Source: Candidatus Nitrospira allomarina (lineage in GTDB: Bacteria; Nitrospirota; Nitrospiria; Nitrospirales; UBA8639). Taken from it: a stretch of 64,000 nt of DNA. This document shows positions 17,246 to 25,964 of this stretch, piece after piece. Positions within the stretch are counted from its first letter, which is position 1, and every line of letters starts with the position of its first letter. The DNA is taken from the NCBI RefSeq assembly GCF_032050975.1, contig NZ_CP116967.1, positions 3,097,001 to 3,161,000 of the forward strand, read 5' to 3'. The position numbers and the translations under genes were made by a program. Below the pieces are notes generated by a model, which was not told where the DNA came from, did not search any database, and saw nothing but the letters and a program-made list of their open reading frames with translations.

Positions 17246-18967
17246 TCAAGCCGAGCCGCCTTGCAAAGAGCGGAATTGGACGTCCCGGTAGCGTGCCAAT
17301 GTGGGGCTCAACCGGGCCTTTAACTCCAAACGTTTGGGTTTCCCCGTTGTCGTATAGGGTATTTCCTGGCCAAATATGATGACCTTGGGGCACTTGGCAT
17401 AGGGCAACGCCTGGCGACACCATGTGACCATCTCATGTTCCGAAGGTTGCGGCATATGTTCTTTGAGAACGAGGTATCCGGCGATTTCTTCTCCGTAGAA
17501 ACGGTTTTCAAAGGAAACGGTCATACCGAATTTGACGGAAGGGTGCCTTCTGAGTACTTCATCAATTTCCAAGGGTGAAATATTCACACCGCCACGGATG
17601 ATTAATTCTTTCATTCGCCCGGATATGAAAAAGTACGGGCGATCACCCTGATCACGAACGAAAAACCCCTCATCTCCCGACCGAAACCATCCCCACCGGA
17701 AACTTTCCCCATTCGCATCCGGTCGTTTCAAGTAACCCGAACACACCGTTTGTCCGCGGATACAAATTTCCCCCTTTTCCATCTCGCCGACCGGTTGTCC
17801 TTGGGGATTGAGAATCGCCATGTCGTTGTGAGGAATCGGTAGGCCAATGGATGGATAGTCATAGTCCGTGAGCCAGTGCCTGTGTTCCTGTTCGGAAAGG
17901 TTAACGGGGAGAAAACTGGCATAACACGTGGTTTCAGATAGGCCGTATCCATGACGAACCGGAGCATGAAATTGATGCTCGAACCGTGACACCGTGTCCT
18001 TTAAGAGAGGGCCGGCACCACAAATCAATCCACGAAAATGGTCAAGCTGGTATTGCCGGTTATCCCGGGCTCCTTCCAGCAGGAACTCCAGAATGGTAGG
18101 GACCACACTCACGCAGGTAACCCCTTCATCCCGGATTCGGTTCCAAAACGCGGACTGACGAAAACGCCGGTTCAGTACGGATCTGCCCTGTCCATAAAAT
18201 GGTGTGATGAGCGTGACAACGATCCCGTTCACATGATGGATCGGTAGCACACACATGAGGCAATGACCTTTTTCTAATCCGTGCCATCGTGCAATGCCGT
18301 GGGCATCGACGAGAAGATTTTCAATCGTGAGCACAACCCCTTTCGGCGGTCCCGTCGTTCCGGAGGTGTAGACAATTAATGCTTCATCCTTGAGAGCAGC
18401 TTGATCGAGAGATCCGTGGTTGTATGATTGAGCGGGGTGAGGTTGACTCATCATGTCCATGAGCGGTGAGGTTCCATTCCCGAGAGAGACGAGATGCAGG
18501 AGGTGGGGTAGTCGATTCCGGATATCCTGGAGGGCTTCGTATTCGGTTCCCCAACAAAAAACCACACAGGCCTCTGAATGTTCTAGAATATAGAAGCGAC
18601 GGTCTCCAGATTCATTGAGGTCAATCGGCACCACCACGGCTCCCAGGACCCATGCGGCATAATACATCACCACGGTAAAGTCGTGATTAAACAGCAGGGT
18701 GGCAATGCGATCACCTCGTTGGATCCCCAGTTGCTCACGCAGGAAGGTTACGGTCCGATTGACGGCGTTTCCGAATTCCTCATAGGTATAGCTTCGAGCC
18801 ATTCCGGAATCGTCGTAATATGTTAAGTACACGTCTTTCATGAGTGCCGGATCGGCCACCCGCTGCTGAAAAAATTGCGTAAACGAAGAATATGGGAATT
18901 CGAGGAGCGGGTTTCCGTTCCGATGCGCCTCCTGAATATTGTTATTCATGGAAATCGTTTCAATCAT
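17246..18967 (-). CDS. AMP-dependent acyl-CoA synthetase/ligase
   Basis: 573-residue ANL-superfamily enzyme that activates a carboxylic acid to the acyl-CoA with ATP. The P-loop YTSGTTGPPKG is at 200-210, the A5 segment YGLSETTC follows, GEICIRGQTVCSGYLKRP and WFRSGDEGFF are the hinge region, and TTGKPKR near the C-terminus holds the adenylation Lys. The substrate is not evident; in this operon it could feed isobutyrate, another short branched acid or an aromatic acid into CoA metabolism. GAGGG precedes the ATG. It is 84 bases after the diiron-protein gene and 103 bases before E1 alpha. Confidence 0.9.
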   Translation of the reverse strand: MIETISMNNNIQEAHRNGNPLLEFPYSSFTQFFQQRVADPALMKDVYLTYYDDSGMARSYTYEEFGNAVNRTVTFLREQLGIQRGDRIATLLFNHDFTVVMYYAAWVLGAVVVPIDLNESGDRRFYILEHSEACVVFCWGTEYEALQDIRNRLPHLLHLVSLGNGTSPLMDMMSQPHPAQSYNHGSLDQAALKDEALIVYTSGTTGPPKGVVLTIENLLVDAHGIARWHGLEKGHCLMCVLPIHHVNGIVVTLITPFYGQGRSVLNRRFRQSAFWNRIRDEGVTCVSVVPTILEFLLEGARDNRQYQLDHFRGLICGAGPLLKDTVSRFEHQFHAPVRHGYGLSETTCYASFLPVNLSEQEHRHWLTDYDYPSIGLPIPHNDMAILNPQGQPVGEMEKGEICIRGQTVCSGYLKRPDANGESFRWGWFRSGDEGFFVRDQGDRPYFFISGRMKELIIRGGVNISPLEIDEVLRRHPSVKFGMTVSFENRFYGEEIAGYLVLKEHMPQPSEHEMVTWCRQALPYAKCPKVIIFGQEIPYTTTGKPKRLELKARLSPTLARYRDVQFRSLQGGSA

Positions 18968-19051
18968 CCGTTTTACCCTCTAAGGAAATGACTCATTCCC
19001 CTGTGAGCATGAGGCCTCGCGAGCGATAGCCGTTAGCATCCAAGAGTTCCT

Positions 19052-19819
19052 TCATCGCGCATCCCCGAGTGTGACATGCCTGTTCCTGGAATGCGCCCCG
19101 TTGTGGTTGGGGTTTTTCATCGTTCGTTGATGCTCGAGACCCAACCAGAACCCCTCTAAAAAGTTCAGAACCTGTCGGACGCCGTCGTGAAAATCCTGTC
19201 GCTCTTGAGTGGAGAGTGTCCCCTGAGCGGAGCCATGTCCTTCCATGGCTGCAACGGCATGCACCATGGCTTCCTCATGAGTGGATTCAAGTTCACGATG
19301 GAAAGTGAAATACCTCATATCAAGACCAGGAAGTCGCTGACGACGCAAAGACTGTAAGCCGGGAATGAGGTGATCCCACATGGTAATGGCCATGTTTTCC
19401 AGGCCAAAGGAAGCTCCTAAGGCTTGTTCATGAAGTCCGCTGCTGTACAATTCTTCCAGCCCTTCGATATAGGCCCGGGTAGAAGGCATCATCGGTGTAG
19501 TCAGGGCTTGATGAAGATCGATGTCGATGGAACGCAGGAAATGCCGATAGAGTAACTCATGTCTGTTTTCAGGATTTCCCTCCCCTAATTCTGAATACAA
19601 AACCCGTGTCAATTCCTCCGCGACGGATTCGTCCTCGGTGTTGACCAGTTGTGCGACAAGAATTTTTGGAAAGAATCGGGCAAAATTATAAAACTCCACC
19701 GCAAACGCATGGAGTTCTTCATCGGATGCGTCCCCCTTCTTAAACCAATTCAGATAAGAGTTATTGATGGCACCATGGTGAAGTACGAATTCCCGCATCT
19801 CCCGATAAAATCCTGACAT
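19052..19819 (-). CDS. Heme-oxygenase-fold diiron oxidase-like protein
   Basis: 255 residues, all-helical, of the TenA/PqqC/CADD group. A full diiron ligand set is readable: Glu80, His87 (ELGEGNPENRH), Glu141 (FGLEN), His174, Glu178 and His181 (FHRELESTH). The positions and spacing match chlamydial CADD (E81, H88, E142, H174, D178, H181) nearly residue for residue. Known members oxidatively cleave amino acids, fatty acids or their own tyrosine; the substrate here is unknown. AAGGAGG precedes the ATG. It is the first gene of the large catabolic operon, directly before the acyl-CoA ligase. Confidence 0.82.
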   Translation of the reverse strand: MSGFYREMREFVLHHGAINNSYLNWFKKGDASDEELHAFAVEFYNFARFFPKILVAQLVNTEDESVAEELTRVLYSELGEGNPENRHELLYRHFLRSIDIDLHQALTTPMMPSTRAYIEGLEELYSSGLHEQALGASFGLENMAITMWDHLIPGLQSLRRQRLPGLDMRYFTFHRELESTHEEAMVHAVAAMEGHGSAQGTLSTQERQDFHDGVRQVLNFLEGFWLGLEHQRTMKNPNHNGAHSRNRHVTLGDAR

Positions 19820-20138
19820 GGTGGCCTCCTTAGGCTGAACACATAAGTAAGTCCCATTTTCAAGTAATTGTTATCTGTGATTGCCAGTCAAGAATTTGAT
19901 GATAAAATATTATTATCATAATAAAACTTTTATGGACTACAAGCAATGAGGGGGAATGGGAAGGATGTCGCATTGGCCATTTTATTCATTGCTTTATCAA
20001 AAGATTGCAAAAGATTATTTTTTAATGGTAAATTGAAATTAATTTGGTAGCTAAGCCTAATAACGGACCGGAAGATACGGGAAAACATGAACGGTCTGCA
20101 GGAGTCCTTTCGAATTATTGATAGGGAAGGAGAATCCC
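19820..20138. other. Divergent promoter region between the two catabolic operons
   Basis: 319 bases separate the start of the minus-strand operon and the start of the plus-strand operon. The region is AT-rich and contains a 21-base palindrome (19899-19919), listed separately. I see no gene here. It probably holds both promoters. Confidence 0.6.
19899..19919. promoter_or_regulatory. AT-rich palindrome in divergent promoter region
   Basis: ATGATAA (19899-19905) and TTATCAT (19913-19919) are perfect 7-base arms around AATATTA. It lies 80 bases before the diiron-protein start and 220 bases before the HPPD-like gene, a natural place for a shared operator. It has some likeness to Fur-type sites but no better support. 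The regulator is not identifiable here. Confidence 0.4.
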
Positions 20139-20690
20139 ATGGGTGACACGGTTGGAATTGATCACATTACCCTTTGTGTGAATGATCTTCATGCTGCCGA
20201 ATACCTGTTCAATAACATTCTCGGCTTCCGAACGATCTGGTCTGCCGATGATGTGGGATCCGATAGGTCAAGCATGGATACCATTGTGGTTCAAAGGAAC
20301 AATATTCGAGTGGCCCTCATGCAAGGCCGGGATAAAACCGGTAAATCACAGATTACGGAATTTGTCGAACGTTTTGGGCCAGGTATACAGCATGTCGCAT
20401 TGGAAGTAGACGATATCGAAACCGTGTGCCAGGAATGGGAAGCCCATGGCGTGAAGTTCAGCGGGCCCGTGAAGGAAGGTCGGGATGGATTCGGTCCGCT
20501 CCGCCAGCGTTTTACTTATCCACTGTTTCCCGGCAGTGGAATTTTCTTCGAACTGACTCAGCGTAAACAGGGAAAGGAGGAGTCAAAGACTTTTGTGAAG
20601 AGCACAGTCGAGTCCTTATATCAGGATATTGAACGGGATCAAACGCAGGGCGTGGAACAGACTATTATTGATTTTGGGCATATTCCCTAA
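20139..20690 (+). CDS. Single-domain VOC protein resembling the HPPD C-terminal domain
   Basis: 183 residues of the vicinal-oxygen-chelate superfamily. The probable facial triad is His9 (GIDHITL), His85 (GIQHVALE) and Glu138 (IFFELTQR). The stretch SQITEFVERFGPGIQHVALEVDDI and the closing FFELTQR look like the catalytic half of 4-hydroxyphenylpyruvate dioxygenase, which normally has two VOC domains in about 350 residues. So this is either a stand-alone dioxygenase acting as a dimer or a diverged VOC enzyme. ATG 20139 with AGGAGA is chosen over a TTG 21 bases earlier. It leads an operon with homogentisate-dioxygenase-like and FAH-like genes. Confidence 0.8.
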   Translation: MGDTVGIDHITLCVNDLHAAEYLFNNILGFRTIWSADDVGSDRSSMDTIVVQRNNIRVALMQGRDKTGKSQITEFVERFGPGIQHVALEVDDIETVCQEWEAHGVKFSGPVKEGRDGFGPLRQRFTYPLFPGSGIFFELTQRKQGKEESKTFVKSTVESLYQDIERDQTQGVEQTIIDFGHIP

Positions 20691-20733
20691 GCCGCTATGG
20701 CCATGGTGGATTCATGCTGACAGAAAGGACCCC

Positions 20734-21840
20734 ATGTATTTAACACGGAAAGGTCAATCACCCCGGCAAGCGCACGTCAATATTCCAGCAGGGCTGTATG
20801 AAGAGGAACATGGGCGCAAGGGATTTGCCGGGCCGGCTTCCCATCTCTATCGATCGCATCCTCCCACCAACTGGCTTCGGATCGATGGGCCCTGTCGGCC
20901 TCGCGCCTTCCAGTGCAGCGACCTGACCCCTCCAGATTTTTTCACCAGGGAAAGCCGACCGGTGGAAATATTACGAAGTCCGGATGTCCAGGTTTCTATC
21001 TCCCGTCGGAAAGAAACGATGCCGTATTTTTTTCGCAATGCGGATGGCGATGAAGTGCATTTTGTACATAAAGGGCGAGGTCTGCTGGAAACCGATTACG
21101 GCGTGCTGACGTATGAACCCGGAGACTATCTGGTCATTCCCAAAGGGACGACCTACCGTATGGTGGTTGAAGAAGGACCCGGTGTCATGTTGATCATGGA
21201 AACTTCTGAACCTGTCATGCTGCCCGAACGGGGGTTGCTGGGACAGCATGCTCTATTCGATCCCGAGGTCCTTGTGGTCCCCGAACTTTCAGCGCCCGTC
21301 CCCACACAGGGTCAACAGGAATGGGAGCTTCGCATCAAACGTGATGGAACGTATACCAAGGTGTTTTATCCTTTTTCTCCGTTGGATGTAGTCGGGTGGA
21401 AGGGAGAGGTTTGGCCGACGAAACTCAACGTTCGGGATTTTCGGCCGGTGACCAGTCCCCGCTATCACTTACCTCCGAGCGTGCACGCGACCTTCCAGGC
21501 GGGAAGGGTGTGGATTTCGACGTTTGCCCCCAGACCGCTGGAGAGTGAGCCGGGTGCATTGAAAATTCCCTTTTATCATCGGAATACGGATTTTGATGAA
21601 GTCCTGTTTTATCACGAGGGAAATTTCTTCAGCCGGTCGGGCATTCATCCCGGAACCCTGACCTTACATCCTCAGGGCATACATCATGGACCCCATCCAG
21701 GGGCGGTTGAGGCCAGTAAAACACAGACACAGACGAATGAAATTGCGGTGATGGTGGAGTCACGGCAACCCTTCTGCGTGATGCTTGAGGCTGAGGCTGT
21801 TGAATTAAAAAACTATTCCATGAGTTGGAGCACACCATGA
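20734..21840 (+). CDS. Homogentisate 1,2-dioxygenase-like protein
   Basis: 368-residue double cupin iron dioxygenase. FYHRNTDFDEVLFYHEGNF and LHPQGIHHGPHPG carry the likely iron ligands His282, Asp288 or Glu289, and His318; the 36-residue spacing between the two His equals that of human HGO. The N-terminal cupin includes DGDEVHFVHKGRGLLETDYG. It would open the ring of homogentisate or a related gentisate-type substrate to a maleyl compound. ATG 20734 follows AAAGGA; the frame is open further upstream but overlaps the VOC gene. The stop overlaps the next start (ATGA at 21837). Confidence 0.87.
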   Translation: MYLTRKGQSPRQAHVNIPAGLYEEEHGRKGFAGPASHLYRSHPPTNWLRIDGPCRPRAFQCSDLTPPDFFTRESRPVEILRSPDVQVSISRRKETMPYFFRNADGDEVHFVHKGRGLLETDYGVLTYEPGDYLVIPKGTTYRMVVEEGPGVMLIMETSEPVMLPERGLLGQHALFDPEVLVVPELSAPVPTQGQQEWELRIKRDGTYTKVFYPFSPLDVVGWKGEVWPTKLNVRDFRPVTSPRYHLPPSVHATFQAGRVWISTFAPRPLESEPGALKIPFYHRNTDFDEVLFYHEGNFFSRSGIHPGTLTLHPQGIHHGPHPGAVEASKTQTQTNEIAVMVESRQPFCVMLEAEAVELKNYSMSWSTP

Positions 21841-22820
21841 AACTTGTCACCTTCCAGGTTCACACACCAGTCGGAAAATTTGCGCGGGTCGGAGCATTCC
21901 ACCATGAGTCCATTGTGGATCTGAACATGGCATACACGCGGATGCTGGCGGATCAAGGGGAGGCGCAACCCTACAGGCTGGCCACATCGGAAGTCCCGTC
22001 CTCTATGCTGGAGCTCCTTCAGGGGGAAGTGTCGGCGATGAATAGAGCCCGGGAGGCCTTTCATTATATTCGTGACAACGATCATGTGATCCATGGCCCT
22101 GATGATGAAACGATTGTCTATAACAGGGAAGAGGTCTCGTTGCTTGCGCCGATCCCTCATCCCCCTCTTCTTCGTGATTTTATTGCCTTTGAGGCGCACA
22201 TCGCCGCGACTTCCAAAAAACGAGGTCAACCGATACCCCCGGAGTGGTACAAGGCGCCGGTCTATTATAAAGGCAATCCACAGACCATCATCGGGCCCGA
22301 AGACGTTCTGGTGTGGCCGTTACAGACACAAAAACTCGATTATGAGCTGGAGTTGGCCTGCGTCATTGGTCGAAAGGGGAGAGATATTCCGGCGGATAAG
22401 GCGTGGGATTACATTGCCGGCTATACCATCATGAATGATTTTAGTGCCCGGGATATTCAATTCCAGGAAATGGCCTGTCGGCTCGGACCCGCGAAGGGGA
22501 AGGATTTTGCCACGGCGTTGGGACCCTGCCTGGTGACGCCGGAGGAGATTCCAGACCTGAAGCAGGTCGCCATGGTGGCTCGTGTCAACGGAGAAGTCTG
22601 GTCGAAAGGGTCGTTTGGAACCATTTACTGGTCGTTCGCTCAAATGATTGAACATGTGTCCAGGGGAGAAACGGTCTATCCGGGCGAAGTGTTCGGCTCT
22701 GGAACCGTGGGTGGGGGATGTGGATTGGAGATGGATCGGTTTTTACAGCCGGATGATGTCGTGGAGCTGGAAATTCAGCCTATTGGAACATTGAAAACGA
22801 AGATTACCAAGGAGCATTGA
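21837..22820 (+). CDS. Fumarylacetoacetate hydrolase family protein
   Basis: 327 residues. Metal-binding residues of the FAH fold are visible: Glu170 and Glu172 in DYELELACVIG and Asp201 in MNDFSARDIQ, with GPAKGKDFATALGPCLV following. It would hydrolyse the C-C bond of a fumarylpyruvate or fumarylacetoacetate-type product. ATG 21837 shares bases with the upstream TGA, showing coupled translation with the homogentisate-dioxygenase-like gene. Together they make the lower tyrosine pathway plausible. FAH-family members also act on other acylpyruvates, so the exact substrate is open. Confidence 0.88.
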   Translation: MKLVTFQVHTPVGKFARVGAFHHESIVDLNMAYTRMLADQGEAQPYRLATSEVPSSMLELLQGEVSAMNRAREAFHYIRDNDHVIHGPDDETIVYNREEVSLLAPIPHPPLLRDFIAFEAHIAATSKKRGQPIPPEWYKAPVYYKGNPQTIIGPEDVLVWPLQTQKLDYELELACVIGRKGRDIPADKAWDYIAGYTIMNDFSARDIQFQEMACRLGPAKGKDFATALGPCLVTPEEIPDLKQVAMVARVNGEVWSKGSFGTIYWSFAQMIEHVSRGETVYPGEVFGSGTVGGGCGLEMDRFLQPDDVVELEIQPIGTLKTKITKEH

Positions 22821-22822
22821 GC

Positions 22823-23605
22823 ATGAATCTGGTGCTTGAGAAACACAAACGCATATCGGAATTGGTCGATTATCAGCGAAGGCTCTACGCGGATTCAACC
22901 GTCGAAGAACGGCTTCAAGCGATTGTCGGAAAGTCCCCATCCTCTTCCCTGTCGAAACACGAGGTCATTCGGATACTTCGCGATTCAATGGCGGTTCTGT
23001 TTGATACGCATGTAGCCGTCGTGTCGGGCCACCATACCGCGACCTATTTAGGATTTGAGTCCATCGCACGTGATGCGGATCTGCTTTCCCTTATCAGTGC
23101 GGATATGGGCCACTGGGTTTTAGGCCTGAGCCAACACCATCGAATCGACGGACTCCTCGTGCCGGCATCGGATGCACGTTTGTTGGCAGAGGGTATCGCG
23201 ACCAGCATTAGCCCTCAGATGACGATGAGAGTGGTATATGCGCCTTTCAATCAGGATACAGGAAAGATTGGAGTGGAGATTCCCGAAGGCTCGATACAAA
23301 AAGGGGATAATTTTGTGGTGATCAATGACGTGACCGCGCGAGGGAGCTGCGTCAACAAACTCAAAACCATTGTGAACGATCATGGCGGTCATGTCGTAGG
23401 AATGATGGTCTTTGCCCGTCGGGATAGCGGGCAATTTCCTTTGATGGATGACTTGATGTCTCGTTATCCATTTTACTACGGGACGAACGTGACGATGCCT
23501 CAATGGGACATTCAGGACTGCCCGAATTGTCGAGCCGGAGAAGAAATCTTTTCCTGGAAGGAGATGCCGTCCGATCTCAGGGCAAGAGGGGATGATGCTT
23601 GCTGA
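22823..23605 (+). CDS. Phosphoribosyltransferase-like protein
   Basis: 260 residues. VVINDVTARGSC at 165-176 matches the PRPP-binding loop of type I phosphoribosyltransferases, preceded by a helix-rich region and followed by VVGMMVFARRD as the next strand. An orotate-phosphoribosyltransferase-like fold is the best guess. A C-terminal CPNC pair may bind metal. The gene lies two bases after the FAH-like stop and overlaps prpD, so it belongs to the catabolic operon, where no nucleotide step is expected. It could be a regulator, a ribosylating enzyme, or act on an aromatic acid. GGAG precedes the ATG. Confidence 0.7.
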   Translation: MNLVLEKHKRISELVDYQRRLYADSTVEERLQAIVGKSPSSSLSKHEVIRILRDSMAVLFDTHVAVVSGHHTATYLGFESIARDADLLSLISADMGHWVLGLSQHHRIDGLLVPASDARLLAEGIATSISPQMTMRVVYAPFNQDTGKIGVEIPEGSIQKGDNFVVINDVTARGSCVNKLKTIVNDHGGHVVGMMVFARRDSGQFPLMDDLMSRYPFYYGTNVTMPQWDIQDCPNCRAGEEIFSWKEMPSDLRARGDDAC

Positions 23606-24980
23606 CCGCCTGGCCGAGTATGCGGAGTTGTTAACCTTCCAGAACCTTCCTTCGGACGTGATCCATGAGGTGAAGCGACGGGTGTTGGATAGCCTGGCCT
23701 GTGCATATGGTGCCACCACGGCACCCCCATGCAGGATTGCGAGACGCCTGGCGACCCGGGTGATGGTCAAAGACGGCGCAACGGTATGGGGAACCCCCCA
23801 TCGAACCAGTCCGGATCTGGCCGCCTTTGCGAATGGTACGGCGGTGCGGTATCTCGACTGCAACGATACCTACCTCTCCAAGGAGCCGGCTCATCCGTCA
23901 GACAATATTCCGGCCTGTCTGGCGGTGGCCGAAAGTCTTCATGTTCATGGCCGGCAATTCATTCAGTCCATCGTGCTGGCCTATGAGATTCAGTGCCGTC
24001 TTTGTGACGCCGCCGCGCTCCGCCCTCGAGGATGGGATCACGTCACTTATGGAGCGTTTTCTACCGCGGTTGCCACAGCTAGCCTTCTCAAACTTCCTAA
24101 AAAACAGATCGTGCATGCGCTCAATCTGGCGGGAATTACGGCTGGAGCACTGCGTCAGACCAGAGTGGGAGAAGTTTCCCTATGGAAAGCCTGCGCGTTT
24201 GCCAATGCAGGCAGGAATGGAATCTTCGCAGGGTATGCAGCTCGCGAGGGTATGACCGGACCGGAGGCCATGTTTGAAGGGGAAAAGGGATTTATGAAGG
24301 TGATTTCCGGACCATTCTCTTTACCCGAAATGGGAGGACGTCACGGCTCTTCCTATAAAATTCTTGACACCTACATCAAGCCCCATCCGGTGGAATATCA
24401 TGCTCAGTCGGCAGTGGAGGCGGCATTCGCCATTCGGGAACAACTGATTGCTGCGTGTGGGGAATGGCCTGTCCACCGAATCAAAGCCATTATTGTCGGC
24501 AGTGGTGATGTGGCGATCGAAATCATTGGACGGGACCAGGAAAAATGGCATCCTAAAACCCGTGAGACTGCTGATCATAGTCTCCCCTTCTGCGTGGCAG
24601 TCGCTCTGACGGATGGGGAAATATCTCCCCGGTCATTTTCCCCGCGTCGCCTGAACGACACCGTTCTGTTTAATCTCATGCAGAAAATCCGTGTTGAGGA
24701 GGTCAAAGAGTTTTCCGAGGGTTATCCGGATGCCATGGCCAACAGAATTGATGTCACCCTGATGGATGGCAGGACGTTCACGGCTCAGATTGACCATCCC
24801 AAAGGTCATCCACGACGTCCGCTCACCGATCGCGAACTGGAATTGAAGTTTCAGAAGTTGTCTTCACGGAAAATCGGCCGGAAAGATATGACAAAGGTTA
24901 TCCAAACCGTGTGGGAACTGGACCGTCTGAAAAACGTTAATGTCCTGGTATCGGCATTACCAGTTATGGATGGACGATGA
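23592..24980 (+). CDS. prpD: 2-methylcitrate dehydratase (MmgE/PrpD family)
   Basis: 462 residues, full length for the family. RRVLDSLACAYGA at the N-terminus, AVRYLDCNDTYL, HPSDNIPACLAVAE and KPHPVEYHAQSAVEAA are family blocks that form the catalytic pocket. It dehydrates 2-methylcitrate in the methylcitrate cycle. The start overlaps the PRTase-like gene by 14 bases and the stop overlaps the prpB start (ATGA 24977-24980). Confidence 0.92.
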   Translation: MMLADRLAEYAELLTFQNLPSDVIHEVKRRVLDSLACAYGATTAPPCRIARRLATRVMVKDGATVWGTPHRTSPDLAAFANGTAVRYLDCNDTYLSKEPAHPSDNIPACLAVAESLHVHGRQFIQSIVLAYEIQCRLCDAAALRPRGWDHVTYGAFSTAVATASLLKLPKKQIVHALNLAGITAGALRQTRVGEVSLWKACAFANAGRNGIFAGYAAREGMTGPEAMFEGEKGFMKVISGPFSLPEMGGRHGSSYKILDTYIKPHPVEYHAQSAVEAAFAIREQLIAACGEWPVHRIKAIIVGSGDVAIEIIGRDQEKWHPKTRETADHSLPFCVAVALTDGEISPRSFSPRRLNDTVLFNLMQKIRVEEVKEFSEGYPDAMANRIDVTLMDGRTFTAQIDHPKGHPRRPLTDRELELKFQKLSSRKIGRKDMTKVIQTVWELDRLKNVNVLVSALPVMDGR

Positions 24981-25858
24981 GTGGGAAACCAATAACCTCC
25001 CAGAGTAGGGCGCGCCGCTTTCGAACCGAGCTTCAACGGGACACGTTGGCGGTGCCGGGTGTCTTTAATGCGTTTTCGGCTCGATTGGTTGAGGATGCCG
25101 GTTTTCCGGCAGCATACCTGTCAGGAGCGGGTCTGGCGGCTTCCCGGGCACTACCTGATATCGGTCTGTTAACGATGACGGAGGTGGTGACAGAAACCCG
25201 GTACGTGACTCAACGGGTTCAAATTCCGGTCATCGTCGATGCCGATACGGGATTTGGAGAGAGGCACCAGGTGTATCGCACGGTTCAGGAATTAGAATCA
25301 GCCGGAGCGGTGGGAGTCCAATTGGAAGACCAGGTATTGGCAAAACGTTGCGGTCATTTGCCCGGAAAAACCCTGATTTCGTGTGAGGGCATGTGTCAAA
25401 AAATCCAGTCGGCAGTTGAAGCAAAACAGGATCGGGATCTCGTCATCATTGCGAGGACGGATGCCCGGGCTGTGGAAGGTCTGGATGGGGCCATTGAAAG
25501 GGCTCGAGCTTACAGGGCAGCCGGCGCTGATGCGATTTTCCCGGAGGCCCTCCAGTCAGCCAAAGAATTTCAAACGGCAGCTAAAGCCCTGAAATATTCC
25601 GGGAGCATTCTGGTCGCCAATATGACTGAATGGGGACAATCTCCCTATTTGACCGTCAAGGAATTCTCCGGAATGGGATATCACATCGTGCTGTTCCCCA
25701 TGACCGTATTTCGTGTGATGGCAAAGGAAGGCCGAGCAGCTCTCCTGGAATTACAAAAACAGGGAACCCAACAAGCTTTTCTCGATCGCATGCAAACCAG
25801 GCAGGCATTGTACGAGTTGTTGGAATATCAAAAGTATGAACGTGTGCCAACGGAATGA
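24977..25858 (+). CDS. prpB: 2-methylisocitrate lyase
   Basis: 293 residues of the isocitrate-lyase/PEP-mutase superfamily. The signature KRCGHLPGK at 123-131 contains the catalytic Cys125; DADTGFG at 88-94 and QLEDQ at 115-119 bind magnesium. It splits methylisocitrate to succinate and pyruvate. It is tightly coupled to prpD and followed by the citrate-synthase-type gene, giving the three core steps of the methylcitrate cycle in one operon. Confidence 0.94.
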   Translation: MSGKPITSQSRARRFRTELQRDTLAVPGVFNAFSARLVEDAGFPAAYLSGAGLAASRALPDIGLLTMTEVVTETRYVTQRVQIPVIVDADTGFGERHQVYRTVQELESAGAVGVQLEDQVLAKRCGHLPGKTLISCEGMCQKIQSAVEAKQDRDLVIIARTDARAVEGLDGAIERARAYRAAGADAIFPEALQSAKEFQTAAKALKYSGSILVANMTEWGQSPYLTVKEFSGMGYHIVLFPMTVFRVMAKEGRAALLELQKQGTQQAFLDRMQTRQALYELLEYQKYERVPTE

Positions 25859-25964
25859 AAGAGAAACGTTGAATTCTCCGAGCCCTAAGAATGCATTCAC
25901 GGTCTCTTTGGACCGCCTCAGGACAAAATTTTCCAACAGGCCTGTAAAGAAAGGCAGGTGTACC

